Shown: one piece after another, positions 43,726 through 52,262 of the stretch
Numbering within the stretch: the first letter of the stretch is position 1
How the letters are laid out: each line of letters starts with the position of its first letter
Source of the DNA: an uncultured Pelagibacteraceae bacterium
Lineage (GTDB): Bacteria; Pseudomonadota; Alphaproteobacteria; Pelagibacterales; Pelagibacteraceae
DNA: 64,000 nucleotides
Direction of reading: 5' to 3'
NCBI GenBank assembly: GCA_902578315.1
Contig: CACHCL010000001.1
Span: forward strand, 1-64,000
Translations under genes and position numbers: made by a program
The notes under the pieces: model-generated
Database searches by the model: none
What the model was told of the DNA's origin: nothing
Seen by the model: only the letters and a program-made list of their open reading frames with translations

Positions 43726-44709
43726 CTATCTCTCTAGAGAAACAGGATTATTTTTTCTAACTTGATCCATAATATGATTTACTTTTTGTAAATCCGCATC
43801 TCTTATACACATATTTTTAGATAGATATTGTTTCCAAGTTTTTGAACCGTTTTGCCCATGAAACAAACCAACCGTATGTCTCATAATATGATTTAACTGT
43901 ACACCTTTTGATGTTTGTTCTTGAATATAAGGAATTAGATTTTCCATTACTTCTGTTCTTGTCGGTACATTTTCATTTTTAAAAATATCTTTTTCAATAT
44001 CTGCCAAAAAATAAGGTGAGTGATATATAGCTCTACCAATCATCACTCCGTCTACTTTTGTAAAATGTTTTTTTATTTCTTCTGTTGTTTTTACTCCTCC
44101 ATTAATAATTATTTCATCATCTTTAAAATAATCTTTCAATTTATAAACAAAATCATATTTCAATGGCGGGATATTTAGATTTTCTTTTGGTGTTAGTTTT
44201 TTAAGTAAAGCTTTCCTAGCGTGAATTATAAATTTTTTTGAACCTGCATCTTTAGTGGTTTGAATAAAAGATTTTAAAAATTCAAAATTTTCAACATCGT
44301 TGTAACCAATTCTTGTTTTAATTGTTACAGGTAATTTAGTTGCTTTAGTCATTGCTTCAATGCATTTAGCTACAAGATCTGATTCTTGCATTAAACAAGC
44401 ACCAAATTTATTTTTTTGTACTTTTTTACTTGGACAACCTAAATTCAAATTTATTTCTTGATATCCGTAGTCTTCGGAAATCTTACATGCTTCAGCTAGC
44501 TCGTTTGGATTTGATCCGCCGACTTGAAGTGTCACTGGATTATTAATTTTTTTAAATGAAAGTAATTTAGTTCTATCTCCTCTTATAATTGCATTAGCAA
44601 CAATCATCTCAGTGTACAGATGTACGTTTTTGCTTATAAGACTTAGAAAATAAATTTCGTGCTTATCAGTGCAATCCATCATAGGCGCAACTGAAACAAT
44701 TTTCTTCAT
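43726..44709 (-). CDS. dusA: tRNA-dihydrouridine synthase A
   Basis: A 327-residue flavoenzyme reducing uridine in the tRNA D-loop (positions 20/20a). Diagnostic segments are VAPMMDCTDKHE at the start, LQVGGSNPNELAEA, INLNLGCPSKKVQKNKFGACLM with the catalytic cysteine, and VTIKTRIGYND. The HARKALL and NGGVKTTEE loops bind FMN. It lies three bases after rpoZ and before the TauE gene in the same direction. Confidence 0.93.
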   Translation of the reverse strand: MKKIVSVAPMMDCTDKHEIYFLSLISKNVHLYTEMIVANAIIRGDRTKLLSFKKINNPVTLQVGGSNPNELAEACKISEDYGYQEINLNLGCPSKKVQKNKFGACLMQESDLVAKCIEAMTKATKLPVTIKTRIGYNDVENFEFLKSFIQTTKDAGSKKFIIHARKALLKKLTPKENLNIPPLKYDFVYKLKDYFKDDEIIINGGVKTTEEIKKHFTKVDGVMIGRAIYHSPYFLADIEKDIFKNENVPTRTEVMENLIPYIQEQTSKGVQLNHIMRHTVGLFHGQNGSKTWKQYLSKNMCIRDADLQKVNHIMDQVRKNNPVSLER

Positions 44710-44712
44710 AAT

Positions 44713-45210
44713 CTATTCAGATTTGTTTTCTTCTGCCGGAACTTCTTCACTTAATTCAAGAGGAGCTTCCTCTGTGTCTAAGTTTTCTTCTTTAATCTCT
44801 GGTTGCTCTGCTTTTAACTCTGAAAGAGCTTCGTCAGCTAAACTTGGTTTTTTTACTTCTGGAATTCTTCTTGTTCTTTTTGAAGGCAATATAGCAACAC
44901 CACTTTTAGAAACCTGCCCTTTATACAAATTTTCAAAATCGTCGTTAGTTTCCTCTTCAATTTCCTCTTGTTCTTCAGACTCGTCTGGTTCTTTTCTTAA
45001 TCTTTTAACTGCGCTAGCTTCAACTTCCTTAACATCTATCTTTCCATCTCCAATTTCTCTTAATGATATAATTGTTCGTTTGTCGTTATCCTCTTCAACT
45101 AACATTGGAGCGCCAGCATTTAATTGAACTGTTCTTTCTTTAGCTAACAAAACTAGATCATATTGATTATCAACTTTTTCTAAACAGTCTTCTACGGTAA
45201 TTCTTGCCAT
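44713..45210 (-). CDS. rpoZ: RNA polymerase omega subunit with long acidic tail
   Basis: The first 65 residues are a normal omega subunit (MARITVEDCLEKVDNQYDLV, LAKERTVQL, KRTIISLREI), which helps assemble the beta-prime subunit. The protein then continues to 165 residues, about twice the usual length, with a low-complexity, glutamate-rich tail (EESEEQEEIEEE-type and a proline/glutamate end) interrupted by one basic island (PSKRTRRIPEVKK). The tail is probably disordered. No stop or frameshift separates the two parts. Confidence 0.9.
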   Translation of the reverse strand: MARITVEDCLEKVDNQYDLVLLAKERTVQLNAGAPMLVEEDNDKRTIISLREIGDGKIDVKEVEASAVKRLRKEPDESEEQEEIEEETNDDFENLYKGQVSKSGVAILPSKRTRRIPEVKKPSLADEALSELKAEQPEIKEENLDTEEAPLELSEEVPAEENKSE

Positions 45211-45248
45211 GATGCAGAGTGTATATTCAAATAATCTTAAGAAATCAA

Positions 45249-46463
45249 TTATTTTCTAAGCTTAATAGGTTCAAGCTTATTTCTTATTAATATTAAAAGA
45301 AATAACGAAATAACTATGTATATGCCCGATACAAAAGCAATATTTTCAATTGAAAAACCATTATCGATCATTAAACCGAATACTGCTGTTCCAAAAGCAG
45401 TTGAAAACACCATAAAAGCTGTGGTCAAAGCTTTTATAGATCCAATAAATTTTACTCCATATATTTCGGCCCAAGTAGATGACCCAAGTACGTTAGCTAA
45501 TCCATTTGAAATACCTACTAAACCTAAAAAAATAAACGCCGAAATTTCTTGTTGATAATAAAATAATACAAACATCGATATTAAGAGAGGTATGTTCATA
45601 ATTGGAATTAATTTTCTACTCGTAAATTTATCGACTAAAAAACCTGAGAAGAATAAAGTTATAATTGAAGCTAATGAATAAATCATAAATGCTTTTGGTA
45701 TTGTGTAAATGTTCCACATTTTTGAGTCTGAAATAAATGACTGATATACAAATACTCCAGTGGCTATCCAAGGCATTGCAAGCATATTAAGCGAGACAAT
45801 ATAAAATCTATAATCTTTGATTACTTCTCTTCTTCTCCAGCTTTTAATTTTAAAATTTTTTTTAGGATCTAAATCTTTTTCTCTGGAGTCTAATTTAATT
45901 TGTTTAATTGTATTCAAAACAACAAATGGCAAAAATATGATTACAATAATTGCTATTCCTTGCCAAACTGATCTCCAAGAATAAATTATAAAAAGATAAG
46001 TTACTAATACAGGTAAAATAAATTCTGCAGATGACAATCCAAACCAAATTGTGCTTAGAGCTTTCCCTCTAGACTTTTCAAAAAATCTTGAGATTGTAGT
46101 CGTAGATGTATGGCTCATCAAACCTTGGCCAGAAAATCTCATTAAAAATATACCGATTGATAAAAAAATAATACTATTGATAAAAGAAAAAAATAAAGAT
46201 GAAAAAAACAATAATATAATAACAAAAAAGGAGTAATAGATTATTTGATATTCATCGATTTTCTTTCCTACCCATATAAGTAAAAGGCTAGAAAAAATTG
46301 TTGCTGTTGCATAAATATTTCCGAATTGTCCGTGAGTAATACCTAATTCATTTCTAATTGGTGCGTTAAACAATCCCAAAAAAAAACTCTGTCCAAAACT
46401 TGAAAAAAATGTAAATATAAATCCAAATATAATTATTTTTTTATTTATTGAGAGGTTTATCAT
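45249..46463 (-). CDS. MFS transporter
   Basis: A 404-residue major facilitator with about twelve helices. Recognisable features are GNIYATATIFSSLLLIWVGKKIDE for the loop 2-3 motif, a large basic central loop (KSWRRREVIKD) and a second-half DKFTSRK. It resembles the OFA/monocarboxylate-type branch in overall form but no substrate motif is clear. The start codon lies only two bases from the divergent dehydrogenase start, so the promoters must lie within the opposite coding regions. Confidence 0.8.
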   Translation of the reverse strand: MINLSINKKIIIFGFIFTFFSSFGQSFFLGLFNAPIRNELGITHGQFGNIYATATIFSSLLLIWVGKKIDEYQIIYYSFFVIILLFFSSLFFSFINSIIFLSIGIFLMRFSGQGLMSHTSTTTISRFFEKSRGKALSTIWFGLSSAEFILPVLVTYLFIIYSWRSVWQGIAIIVIIFLPFVVLNTIKQIKLDSREKDLDPKKNFKIKSWRRREVIKDYRFYIVSLNMLAMPWIATGVFVYQSFISDSKMWNIYTIPKAFMIYSLASIITLFFSGFLVDKFTSRKLIPIMNIPLLISMFVLFYYQQEISAFIFLGLVGISNGLANVLGSSTWAEIYGVKFIGSIKALTTAFMVFSTAFGTAVFGLMIDNGFSIENIAFVSGIYIVISLFLLILIRNKLEPIKLRK

Positions 46464-46465
46464 TT

Positions 46466-47335
46466 ATGACTTGTAAAGTTGCTTTCATAGGTTTGGGTGT
46501 AATGGGTTACCCTATGGCAGGTTATATATCAAAAGCTGGTCACGATGTAACTGTTTATAATCGAACTAAAGCTAAAGCAGAAAAATGGGTCAAAGAATAC
46601 AAAGGTAAAACAGCAGATACTCCAATGGATGCTGCAAAAGACTGCGATTTTATTTTTACATGTGTTGGAAACGATAATGACTTAAGAGAGGTAACGTTAG
46701 GTGACAAAGGTTTATTTAAAACTGCAAAAAAAGGTGCGATCTACGTAGATAATACTACTGCATCTGCAAATATTGCAAGAGAACTTTACAAAGAAGCAAA
46801 ATCAAAAGGTTTTGATTTCTTGGATGCACCTATTTCAGGCGGACAAGCGGGCGCTGAAGGTGGAATTTTAACTGTTATGGTTGGAGGAGATGAATCTCCC
46901 TATAAAAAAGCTGAACCGGTAATCGATTGCTACAGTAAAAAGATTAAACTTCTTGGTCCATCTGGCAGTGGTCAATTAACTAAGATGGTAAATCAAATTT
47001 GTATCGCAGGATTAGTACAAGGATTATCAGAAGCAATAAATTTTGGGATGAATGCAGGATTAAATATGCATGATGTGATTGAAGTAATTTCAAAAGGTGC
47101 AGCTCAATCTTGGCAAATGGAAAATAGACATAAAACAATGATTGAAGATAAATTTGACTATGGTTTTGCAGTTGATTGGATGAGAAAAGATTTAAAAATT
47201 GCGATGGATGAAGCTAAGAAAAATAACTCACCTTTGCCTATCACAAAAATAATTGATGAATATTATGCTGAGGTACAAAAGATGGGTGGTCAAAGATGGG
47301 ATACTTCAAGTTTAATCAAAAGATTTAGAAAATAA
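46466..47335 (+). CDS. Beta-hydroxyacid dehydrogenase (3-hydroxyisobutyrate dehydrogenase family)
   Basis: A 289-residue NAD(P)-dependent dehydrogenase. The Rossmann motif GLGVMGYPMAG is at the start (FIGLGVMG), the substrate-binding DAPISGGQAGAEGG and the catalytic lysine in KMVNQICIAGLVQG follow, and DWMRKDLKIAMDEA is the family C-terminal signature. Members reduce tartronate semialdehyde, succinate semialdehyde or hydroxyisobutyrate. An in-frame TTG at 46448 could add six residues, but the ATG at 46466 is the better start. The divergent MFS gene might carry the same organic acid. Confidence 0.88.
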   Translation: MTCKVAFIGLGVMGYPMAGYISKAGHDVTVYNRTKAKAEKWVKEYKGKTADTPMDAAKDCDFIFTCVGNDNDLREVTLGDKGLFKTAKKGAIYVDNTTASANIARELYKEAKSKGFDFLDAPISGGQAGAEGGILTVMVGGDESPYKKAEPVIDCYSKKIKLLGPSGSGQLTKMVNQICIAGLVQGLSEAINFGMNAGLNMHDVIEVISKGAAQSWQMENRHKTMIEDKFDYGFAVDWMRKDLKIAMDEAKKNNSPLPITKIIDEYYAEVQKMGGQRWDTSSLIKRFRK

Positions 47336-47338
47336 ATC

Positions 47339-47947
47339 GTGTCAGAAGCAGTTAGTTATTACGAAGATTCAAAAGAGATTGAAAAAAAAATCTGGGATTT
47401 ATTATCAAAAGCTGTCAAAGATAGATCTTCCGAGTTTAGGACTCCAGTATTTATTTGTGGAAATGATATGAATCTTGATGGAAGAGTGGTAGTTCTCAGA
47501 AAGGCAGATCAACAAAATAATTTTATTCAGTACCATAGCGATATTAGATCTTCAAAAATTGAAAAAATAAAAAAGAATCCTAAGTGTTCTATTTTATTTT
47601 ATGGTAAAGAAGAAAAAATACAGCTTAGAGTAAAGGCTGAGTGCGAAGTAAATTACAACAATGATGTTACAAAAGAGTCTTGGGAAAAAACTGGCCATGT
47701 CAGTAGAAAATGTTACTTGGTTACTAATGGACCTGGAACAGAATCTGAAAAACCTACCTCAGGGTTAGATAATAAGTTTGATAATTTTGATTTTACTAAA
47801 GAAGAAAGCGAAGCCGGTTATAAAAACTTTTGTGTCATAAGATGCAACATTAAAAGTATTGAATGGCTTTATTTGGCAGCCAAAGGTCATCGAAGAGCTT
47901 TAATTGATTTGAATGGGTCTAAAAAATTTACTTGGTTAGTTCCCTAA
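47339..47947 (+). CDS. Pyridoxamine-phosphate-oxidase-like flavin protein
   Basis: A 202-residue FMN-binding split-barrel protein. GRVVVLRKADQ, YHSDIRSSKIEKIKKNPKCSILFYG and the C-terminal RCNIKSIEWLYLAAKGHRRALI fit the PNPOx superfamily and FMN phosphate contacts. It is shorter than, and differs from, PdxH at the pyridoxal site, so another flavin oxidoreductase or general stress role is possible. A GTG start (47339) lies three bases after the dehydrogenase stop. Its 3' end overlaps the convergent lyase by 12 bases. Confidence 0.72.
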   Translation: MSEAVSYYEDSKEIEKKIWDLLSKAVKDRSSEFRTPVFICGNDMNLDGRVVVLRKADQQNNFIQYHSDIRSSKIEKIKKNPKCSILFYGKEEKIQLRVKAECEVNYNNDVTKESWEKTGHVSRKCYLVTNGPGTESEKPTSGLDNKFDNFDFTKEESEAGYKNFCVIRCNIKSIEWLYLAAKGHRRALIDLNGSKKFTWLVP

Positions 47948-48745
47948 TTTTTTGGTAACCTTTTCTTTTGTCGAGCCTAAATTAACTTCATCAAAATAAA
48001 CAACCATATTAGGATAGGGTTTATCTCCATGTTCCCTTTTCCACCCGCTTACAAATGTCTGATAAATTCCAAAATCTAGTCCGACACCTCTTTTAGTATA
48101 TGGCGTAATATTTTTTATATTCTCAGCATTTAATATCAATTTATTATTAATCCAAACTTTCATGAATCCATTTTCTTCTCTTGAGTATCGAGCATTAATT
48201 AGTACATCAGTCCATTTTCCTCTCATATCATTTATCCTGATTGCCTTTTTCATTTCAACATACTCGCCACTCCACATTCTTCCTACTTCTAACCATTCAC
48301 CACTTCTATCTGTAACCATAAGAATAGGTTTCCAACCTTTTTCATAAAGTTGAGCAAAAGTAGTTCTAACAGGGGCTACTGATTGATAGTTTTCGGGTAA
48401 ATAAATTGATGCAGAATACCAATGATCTTTTTTACCCATTTGATGTTTTTTGAATTGAAGCTCACTTCTTTGTCTATCTTTTTTGCAATCATCATGTCCG
48501 CTATCTTTACCGCAATCACCTAGTCTTACTTCAAATCTGTAAGATTTTTTTCCAGATCTTACAGGATGACCATCTTTACTATTAGCTAAAGTTAGAGAAT
48601 ATTTTTTTTTGTGAGAGATAGTTTTTCTTTTTACCTCAGTATTAGATACATCTTTACTATTTTTAGCTTCCAGATCTGAAACACCTGATAATAAAATGGC
48701 AAATAAAAAAAAACTATTTCTTATATTTTTTAATATTTTCAACAT
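47936..48745 (-). CDS. Secreted polysaccharide-lyase-like protein
   Basis: A 269-residue secreted protein of the heparin-lyase fold (PF14099 type). The signal peptide (hydrophobic NSFFLFAILLSGVSD) is likely cut near EA, residue 27. The mature part has FEVRLGDCG followed by a cysteine-rich loop, RQRSELQF, a WYSASIYLP strand, WTDVLINARYS, WINNKLILNAENI and GIYQTFVSGWK near the C-terminus. GDCG and GIYQ are shared with the protein at 1703-2665, so the two are paralogs. The start overlaps the gamma-carbonic anhydrase gene by 32 bases; no later methionine would keep the signal peptide. Confidence 0.7.
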   Translation of the reverse strand: MLKILKNIRNSFFLFAILLSGVSDLEAKNSKDVSNTEVKRKTISHKKKYSLTLANSKDGHPVRSGKKSYRFEVRLGDCGKDSGHDDCKKDRQRSELQFKKHQMGKKDHWYSASIYLPENYQSVAPVRTTFAQLYEKGWKPILMVTDRSGEWLEVGRMWSGEYVEMKKAIRINDMRGKWTDVLINARYSREENGFMKVWINNKLILNAENIKNITPYTKRGVGLDFGIYQTFVSGWKREHGDKPYPNMVVYFDEVNLGSTKEKVTKKLGN

Positions 48746-49217
48746 AATCTCTAGCGTTTTCTTTGATATGTTCTATTTCCTCGTCTGTTACTTGTCTAAC
48801 TACTTTACCAGGGCTTCCTAGAACAAGTGATCTGTCTGGAATAACTTTGTTTTCTGTTACTAATGAGTTTGCCCCGATGATGCAGTTTTTACCGATCTTT
48901 GCTTTATTTAAAATAGTTGAACCTATTCCTATAATACAATCGTCTGAAATTTCACATCCGTGAAGCATTACCATATGCCCTACTGTAACTCCTTTACCCA
49001 CAATAGTTGGGCAGCCTGGATCTGTGTGGATTACGCTACCATCTTGAATGTTCGAACCTTCGCCAATAATAATTGGTTCTAAATCACCTCTTAAAGTTGC
49101 ATTGAACCAAATATTAGAATTCTTTTTTAACTCTACTCTGCCAATGATAACCGCGTTAGAAGCTACCCAGCTGTCTGGATCCATTTTTGGAGTGTGACCG
49201 TTAATATCGTAAATCAT
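48714..49217 (-). CDS. Gamma-class carbonic anhydrase-like hexapeptide protein
   Basis: A 167-residue left-handed beta-helix protein (YrdA/PaaY/CaiE group). The zinc histidines are in SVIHTD and in GHMVMLHGC, with the supporting residues R (LRGD), D and Q (NIQDG) all kept, as in gamma-carbonic anhydrases and ferripyochelin-binding relatives. Activity as a carbonic anhydrase is plausible, but many homologs have other or unknown roles. This is the second candidate carbonic anhydrase in the window, the other being 23638-24051. Confidence 0.8.
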   Translation of the reverse strand: MIYDINGHTPKMDPDSWVASNAVIIGRVELKKNSNIWFNATLRGDLEPIIIGEGSNIQDGSVIHTDPGCPTIVGKGVTVGHMVMLHGCEISDDCIIGIGSTILNKAKIGKNCIIGANSLVTENKVIPDRSLVLGSPGKVVRQVTDEEIEHIKENARDYVENIKKYKK

Positions 49218-49258
49218 AAATTTGCTGTAATGTATTATTAATTATCTTATAATATATT

Positions 49259-49816
49259 ATGGCTTTAACAAAGACACCAGTATGCGATTTTGGAAAAAAA
49301 GCTGAGGATTTCAATCTAAAATCAATAGAAAATAAAATAATCTCCCTTAATGATGTTAAAGGTGAAAAAGCTACACTTATTATGTTCATATGTAATCACT
49401 GTCCTTATGTAAAAGCTATTATTCGTGATTTAGCGCAGGATTGTAACGAATTAAAAAAAGATGGGATTAACACTGTTGCAATCATGTCTAATGATACTAA
49501 AAATTATCCTGAAGACTCTTTCGATAATATGATTAAATTTGCAAAAACAAATAATTTTAGAGAGATAAATTATTTAATAGATGAAACACAAGAGATTGCA
49601 AGAAAGTACGGTGCAGTTTGTACACCTGATTTCTTTGGATACAATAAGGAATTAAAGCTTCAGTATCGAGGAAGATTTAGAGAGCTTAAAGATTTAAAAC
49701 CTGTTTCAGGTGGAGATAGTGATTTAAAAATAGCGATGAAAATGATTTCTGAAACGCAAGCTGGTCCGAAAGAGCAAATTCCTAGTATGGGGTGTAATAT
49801 AAAGTGGTTTAATTAA
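49259..49816 (+). CDS. Thioredoxin-fold redoxin family protein
   Basis: A 185-residue AhpC/TSA-redoxin family protein with an N-terminal FGKKAEDFNLKS, a CNHCPY motif near residue 44-49 in place of the peroxiredoxin PxxxTxxC, and DxxxQxxxYGAVCTPDFFGY with a second cysteine in a cis-proline loop. The CxxC spacing suggests a thiol-disulfide oxidoreductase. It has no signal peptide. The stop overlaps the glycosyltransferase start by one base (TAATG). Confidence 0.8.
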   Translation: MALTKTPVCDFGKKAEDFNLKSIENKIISLNDVKGEKATLIMFICNHCPYVKAIIRDLAQDCNELKKDGINTVAIMSNDTKNYPEDSFDNMIKFAKTNNFREINYLIDETQEIARKYGAVCTPDFFGYNKELKLQYRGRFRELKDLKPVSGGDSDLKIAMKMISETQAGPKEQIPSMGCNIKWFN

Positions 49817-50901
49817 TGTTTTTAGTATCTACAAGAAATTTTCCTCCTGAACTTGGTGGAATGCAGAACCTAATGGAGGGTTTATCTAACGCTCTTACAA
49901 ATCATGGTCCAGTCAAGGTTTTTGCGGATAACCATGAGGATGCTATTAGATATGATCAAAATTCGAAATTAAATATAGAAAGAATTTCAGGTTTTAAAAT
50001 ATTTAGAAAGTATAGAAAAGCTAATTTAGTCAAAGATTTTATTAAACAAAATCAAATAAGAGCATGTTTCTTTGATCATTGGAAAAGTATTGAAAATATT
50101 GAATTAGAGACCCTCAAGAAAACAAAATCTTTCTGCTTAATTCACTCAAAGGAAATAAATCATCCTGTTGGTACATCGTTGAATAAAAGAGTTTTACAAT
50201 CATTAGAAAAAGCAGATTTTATAATTGCTAATTCAAAATTTACAAAGGAATTAGGTTTAAAACTTGGATTAAAAGATATTCATGTCATTAATCCTGGTTG
50301 TAACTATCCTATTGCTGTTAGTGAAACAGCTAGAGAGTTTTCCAAAAATATTTTTGGCAACGCGTCACCAAAGTTAATTACTGTTTCAAGGTTAGATGGG
50401 CGTAAAAGCCATCAAAATATTTTAATGTCAATTAAAAATCTTTTGCCAAAATTTCCAAATTTAAAATATGTATCAATTGGTGACGGGGATGAAAGAAAAA
50501 ATCTTGAGAAATTGAGAAAAGAATTAGGTTTAGAAAAAAATGTCGAATTAATTTTTAGCTCTACAGAGCAAGAAAAAGTTGGTTTAATTGAACAATCAGA
50601 TGTATTCGTAATGCCTTCGGTTGTTTATAAAAAATCAGTTGAGGGATTTGGTATTACTTATATTGAGGCCGCATCCTACGGGAAGCCGTCAATTGGAGGA
50701 ATATATGGCGGTGAAGGAGATGCAATAAAATCTGGTGTAACAGGATATCTTTGTAATGGTAACGATTTAAATGCTATTTACGATACACTTTTAAAAATTT
50801 TATCAAACCAAAAATATAAAGAACTCGGTGCTAATGCTTTTGAATTTTCTAAAGGCTTTGCTTGGAATAAAATTATTAAGAATTACATCAATTTAATTTA
50901 G
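49816..50901 (+). CDS. Glycosyltransferase family 4
   Basis: A 361-residue GT-B glycosyltransferase. The N-terminal NFPPELGGMQNLMEGLSNAL, the SRLDGRKSHQNIL donor loop, SIGDGDERKNLEKL and the EX7E-type GFGITYIEAASYGKPSIGG are the GT4 signatures. It would add a sugar from a nucleotide donor to a lipid or polysaccharide acceptor at the inner membrane. Convergent with the following heptosyltransferase-like gene, with a 14-base overlap. Confidence 0.88.
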   Translation: MFLVSTRNFPPELGGMQNLMEGLSNALTNHGPVKVFADNHEDAIRYDQNSKLNIERISGFKIFRKYRKANLVKDFIKQNQIRACFFDHWKSIENIELETLKKTKSFCLIHSKEINHPVGTSLNKRVLQSLEKADFIIANSKFTKELGLKLGLKDIHVINPGCNYPIAVSETAREFSKNIFGNASPKLITVSRLDGRKSHQNILMSIKNLLPKFPNLKYVSIGDGDERKNLEKLRKELGLEKNVELIFSSTEQEKVGLIEQSDVFVMPSVVYKKSVEGFGITYIEAASYGKPSIGGIYGGEGDAIKSGVTGYLCNGNDLNAIYDTLLKILSNQKYKELGANAFEFSKGFAWNKIIKNYINLI

Positions 50902-51820
50902 ATTTCACTTTTTCTATAACGGTTTCGACTGTTAAATTCTTTAGATTTTCAACACTGATTGCTTTAAAATTAAAATTCTCGATACTTACTTTCTTTGCAG
51001 TCGTGTGGCTTCCAAAAAGTACAATTCCTGCTTTATCTAAATGTGAAGCTATATGAGCGGGTCCCGTGTCATTTGCAATGATAAATTTAGCGTTACTTAT
51101 TAAAGATACTAAAGTTTTAATATTAATTGGCTGATCATTATCTAAAACTACTTTAGCATTCAACTTATTTGCTTCATCAATTTCGTCTGGTCCTGGAGCT
51201 AACAGAATTGGATATTTATTTTTATAATTTTGTTTAAGTCGTAAAATTAAATCTTTGAAAAAAGGCCATTTTTTTTGAGGAAGTTTTTTTGAGCAAAATG
51301 GAAATAGTAAGATGTAATCATTATTCGCATATTGTTTTTTTAACCTGGAGATATCAGATATAGCCCAATTTAAATCTATATTTTTTACAAATTCAGTTTG
51401 CACACCACTTTTTTTTAATTGAATTTCCATTCTATCAAGAACAGGATCTTTATCAAAATCACTCTTTTTTTGACCAGGCTCTAGTGAAGTTTCAGTGGAT
51501 GACCAATCAATATTTTTTAAAATAAATTTTTTATAAAATTTAGTCCTGCTTGAATTTTGCAAATCGAAGATTTTTGAAAAATTGTATTTTGCAAGTTTTT
51601 TTTTAAGATTATTTAGATAAAATAAATTCCATCTAGGCAACCTCTTATCTATTATGACACCATCTAAATAAGGGCATTCTGACATAAAAATTGCGTAAGG
51701 CTGAGCTGTAAGTAAAAATACTTTTCTGTTTATGTAAAAATTTTTTATATCTTTGATAGCGCCATTTGCTTGAATTAAATCACCTAGAGATCCGTGTTTT
51801 ATTATTAATATATTTGACAT
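50888..51820 (-). CDS. Glycosyltransferase family 9 (heptosyltransferase-like)
   Basis: A 310-residue GT9 protein, a second one besides 8155-9108. The start ILIIKHGSLGDLIQANGAI and the C-terminal IANDTGPAHIASHLDKAGIVLFGSHT are close to the canonical NDSGPMH signature. This one therefore looks more like a classic LPS core heptosyltransferase. It ends inside the convergent GT4 gene. A 131-residue coiled-coil gene begins 46 bp away on the other strand. Confidence 0.85.
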   Translation of the reverse strand: MSNILIIKHGSLGDLIQANGAIKDIKNFYINRKVFLLTAQPYAIFMSECPYLDGVIIDKRLPRWNLFYLNNLKKKLAKYNFSKIFDLQNSSRTKFYKKFILKNIDWSSTETSLEPGQKKSDFDKDPVLDRMEIQLKKSGVQTEFVKNIDLNWAISDISRLKKQYANNDYILLFPFCSKKLPQKKWPFFKDLILRLKQNYKNKYPILLAPGPDEIDEANKLNAKVVLDNDQPINIKTLVSLISNAKFIIANDTGPAHIASHLDKAGIVLFGSHTTAKKVSIENFNFKAISVENLKNLTVETVIEKVKSKLN

Positions 51821-51866
51821 TGTTATTTCGAAGTATATTTAATGATTAATATAGTCAAATATTAAT

Positions 51867-52262
51867 ATGAGCAAGAAAATGGACAAAATATTGGCAGAAA
51901 TATCAGCTGGCGAATTAATAGATAAAATTACCATTTTAGAAATCAAAAAAGAAAAAATAAGTAATAAAGAAAAATTAGTTGAAGTGAGTAAAGAGTTATT
52001 TTCATTAAATGAAACTTTAAAAAAATCTATAAATGATGAAAGTAAAATTTTGAGTTTTAAAAATGATCTTAAAAATATAAATTTAAAACTTTGGGATATA
52101 GAAGACGGTAAAAGATTAGCTGAGAAAAATAGTCAATTTGACGAAACATTTATCGAACTTGCTAGAAGCGTTTATAAATTTAATGACGAAAGAGCAAAAA
52201 TCAAATTAGCAATAAACAATGCTCTTGGATCAAATATAAAAGAGGTAAAATCCTACGAATAG
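51867..52262 (+). CDS. Small coiled-coil protein, DUF6165-like
   Basis: A 131-residue, charged, mostly helical protein. The conserved-looking start EISAGELIDKITILEIKKEKI matches what I recall of the DUF6165 family, which often sits by glycosyltransferase or LPS genes. Heptad-like leucine/isoleucine spacing continues to about residue 70, and a second helical region includes NINLKLWDIEDGKRLAEK. There is no membrane segment or signal peptide. No function is known. It abuts the convergent amidase gene without a spacer. Confidence 0.6.
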   Translation: MSKKMDKILAEISAGELIDKITILEIKKEKISNKEKLVEVSKELFSLNETLKKSINDESKILSFKNDLKNINLKLWDIEDGKRLAEKNSQFDETFIELARSVYKFNDERAKIKLAINNALGSNIKEVKSYE

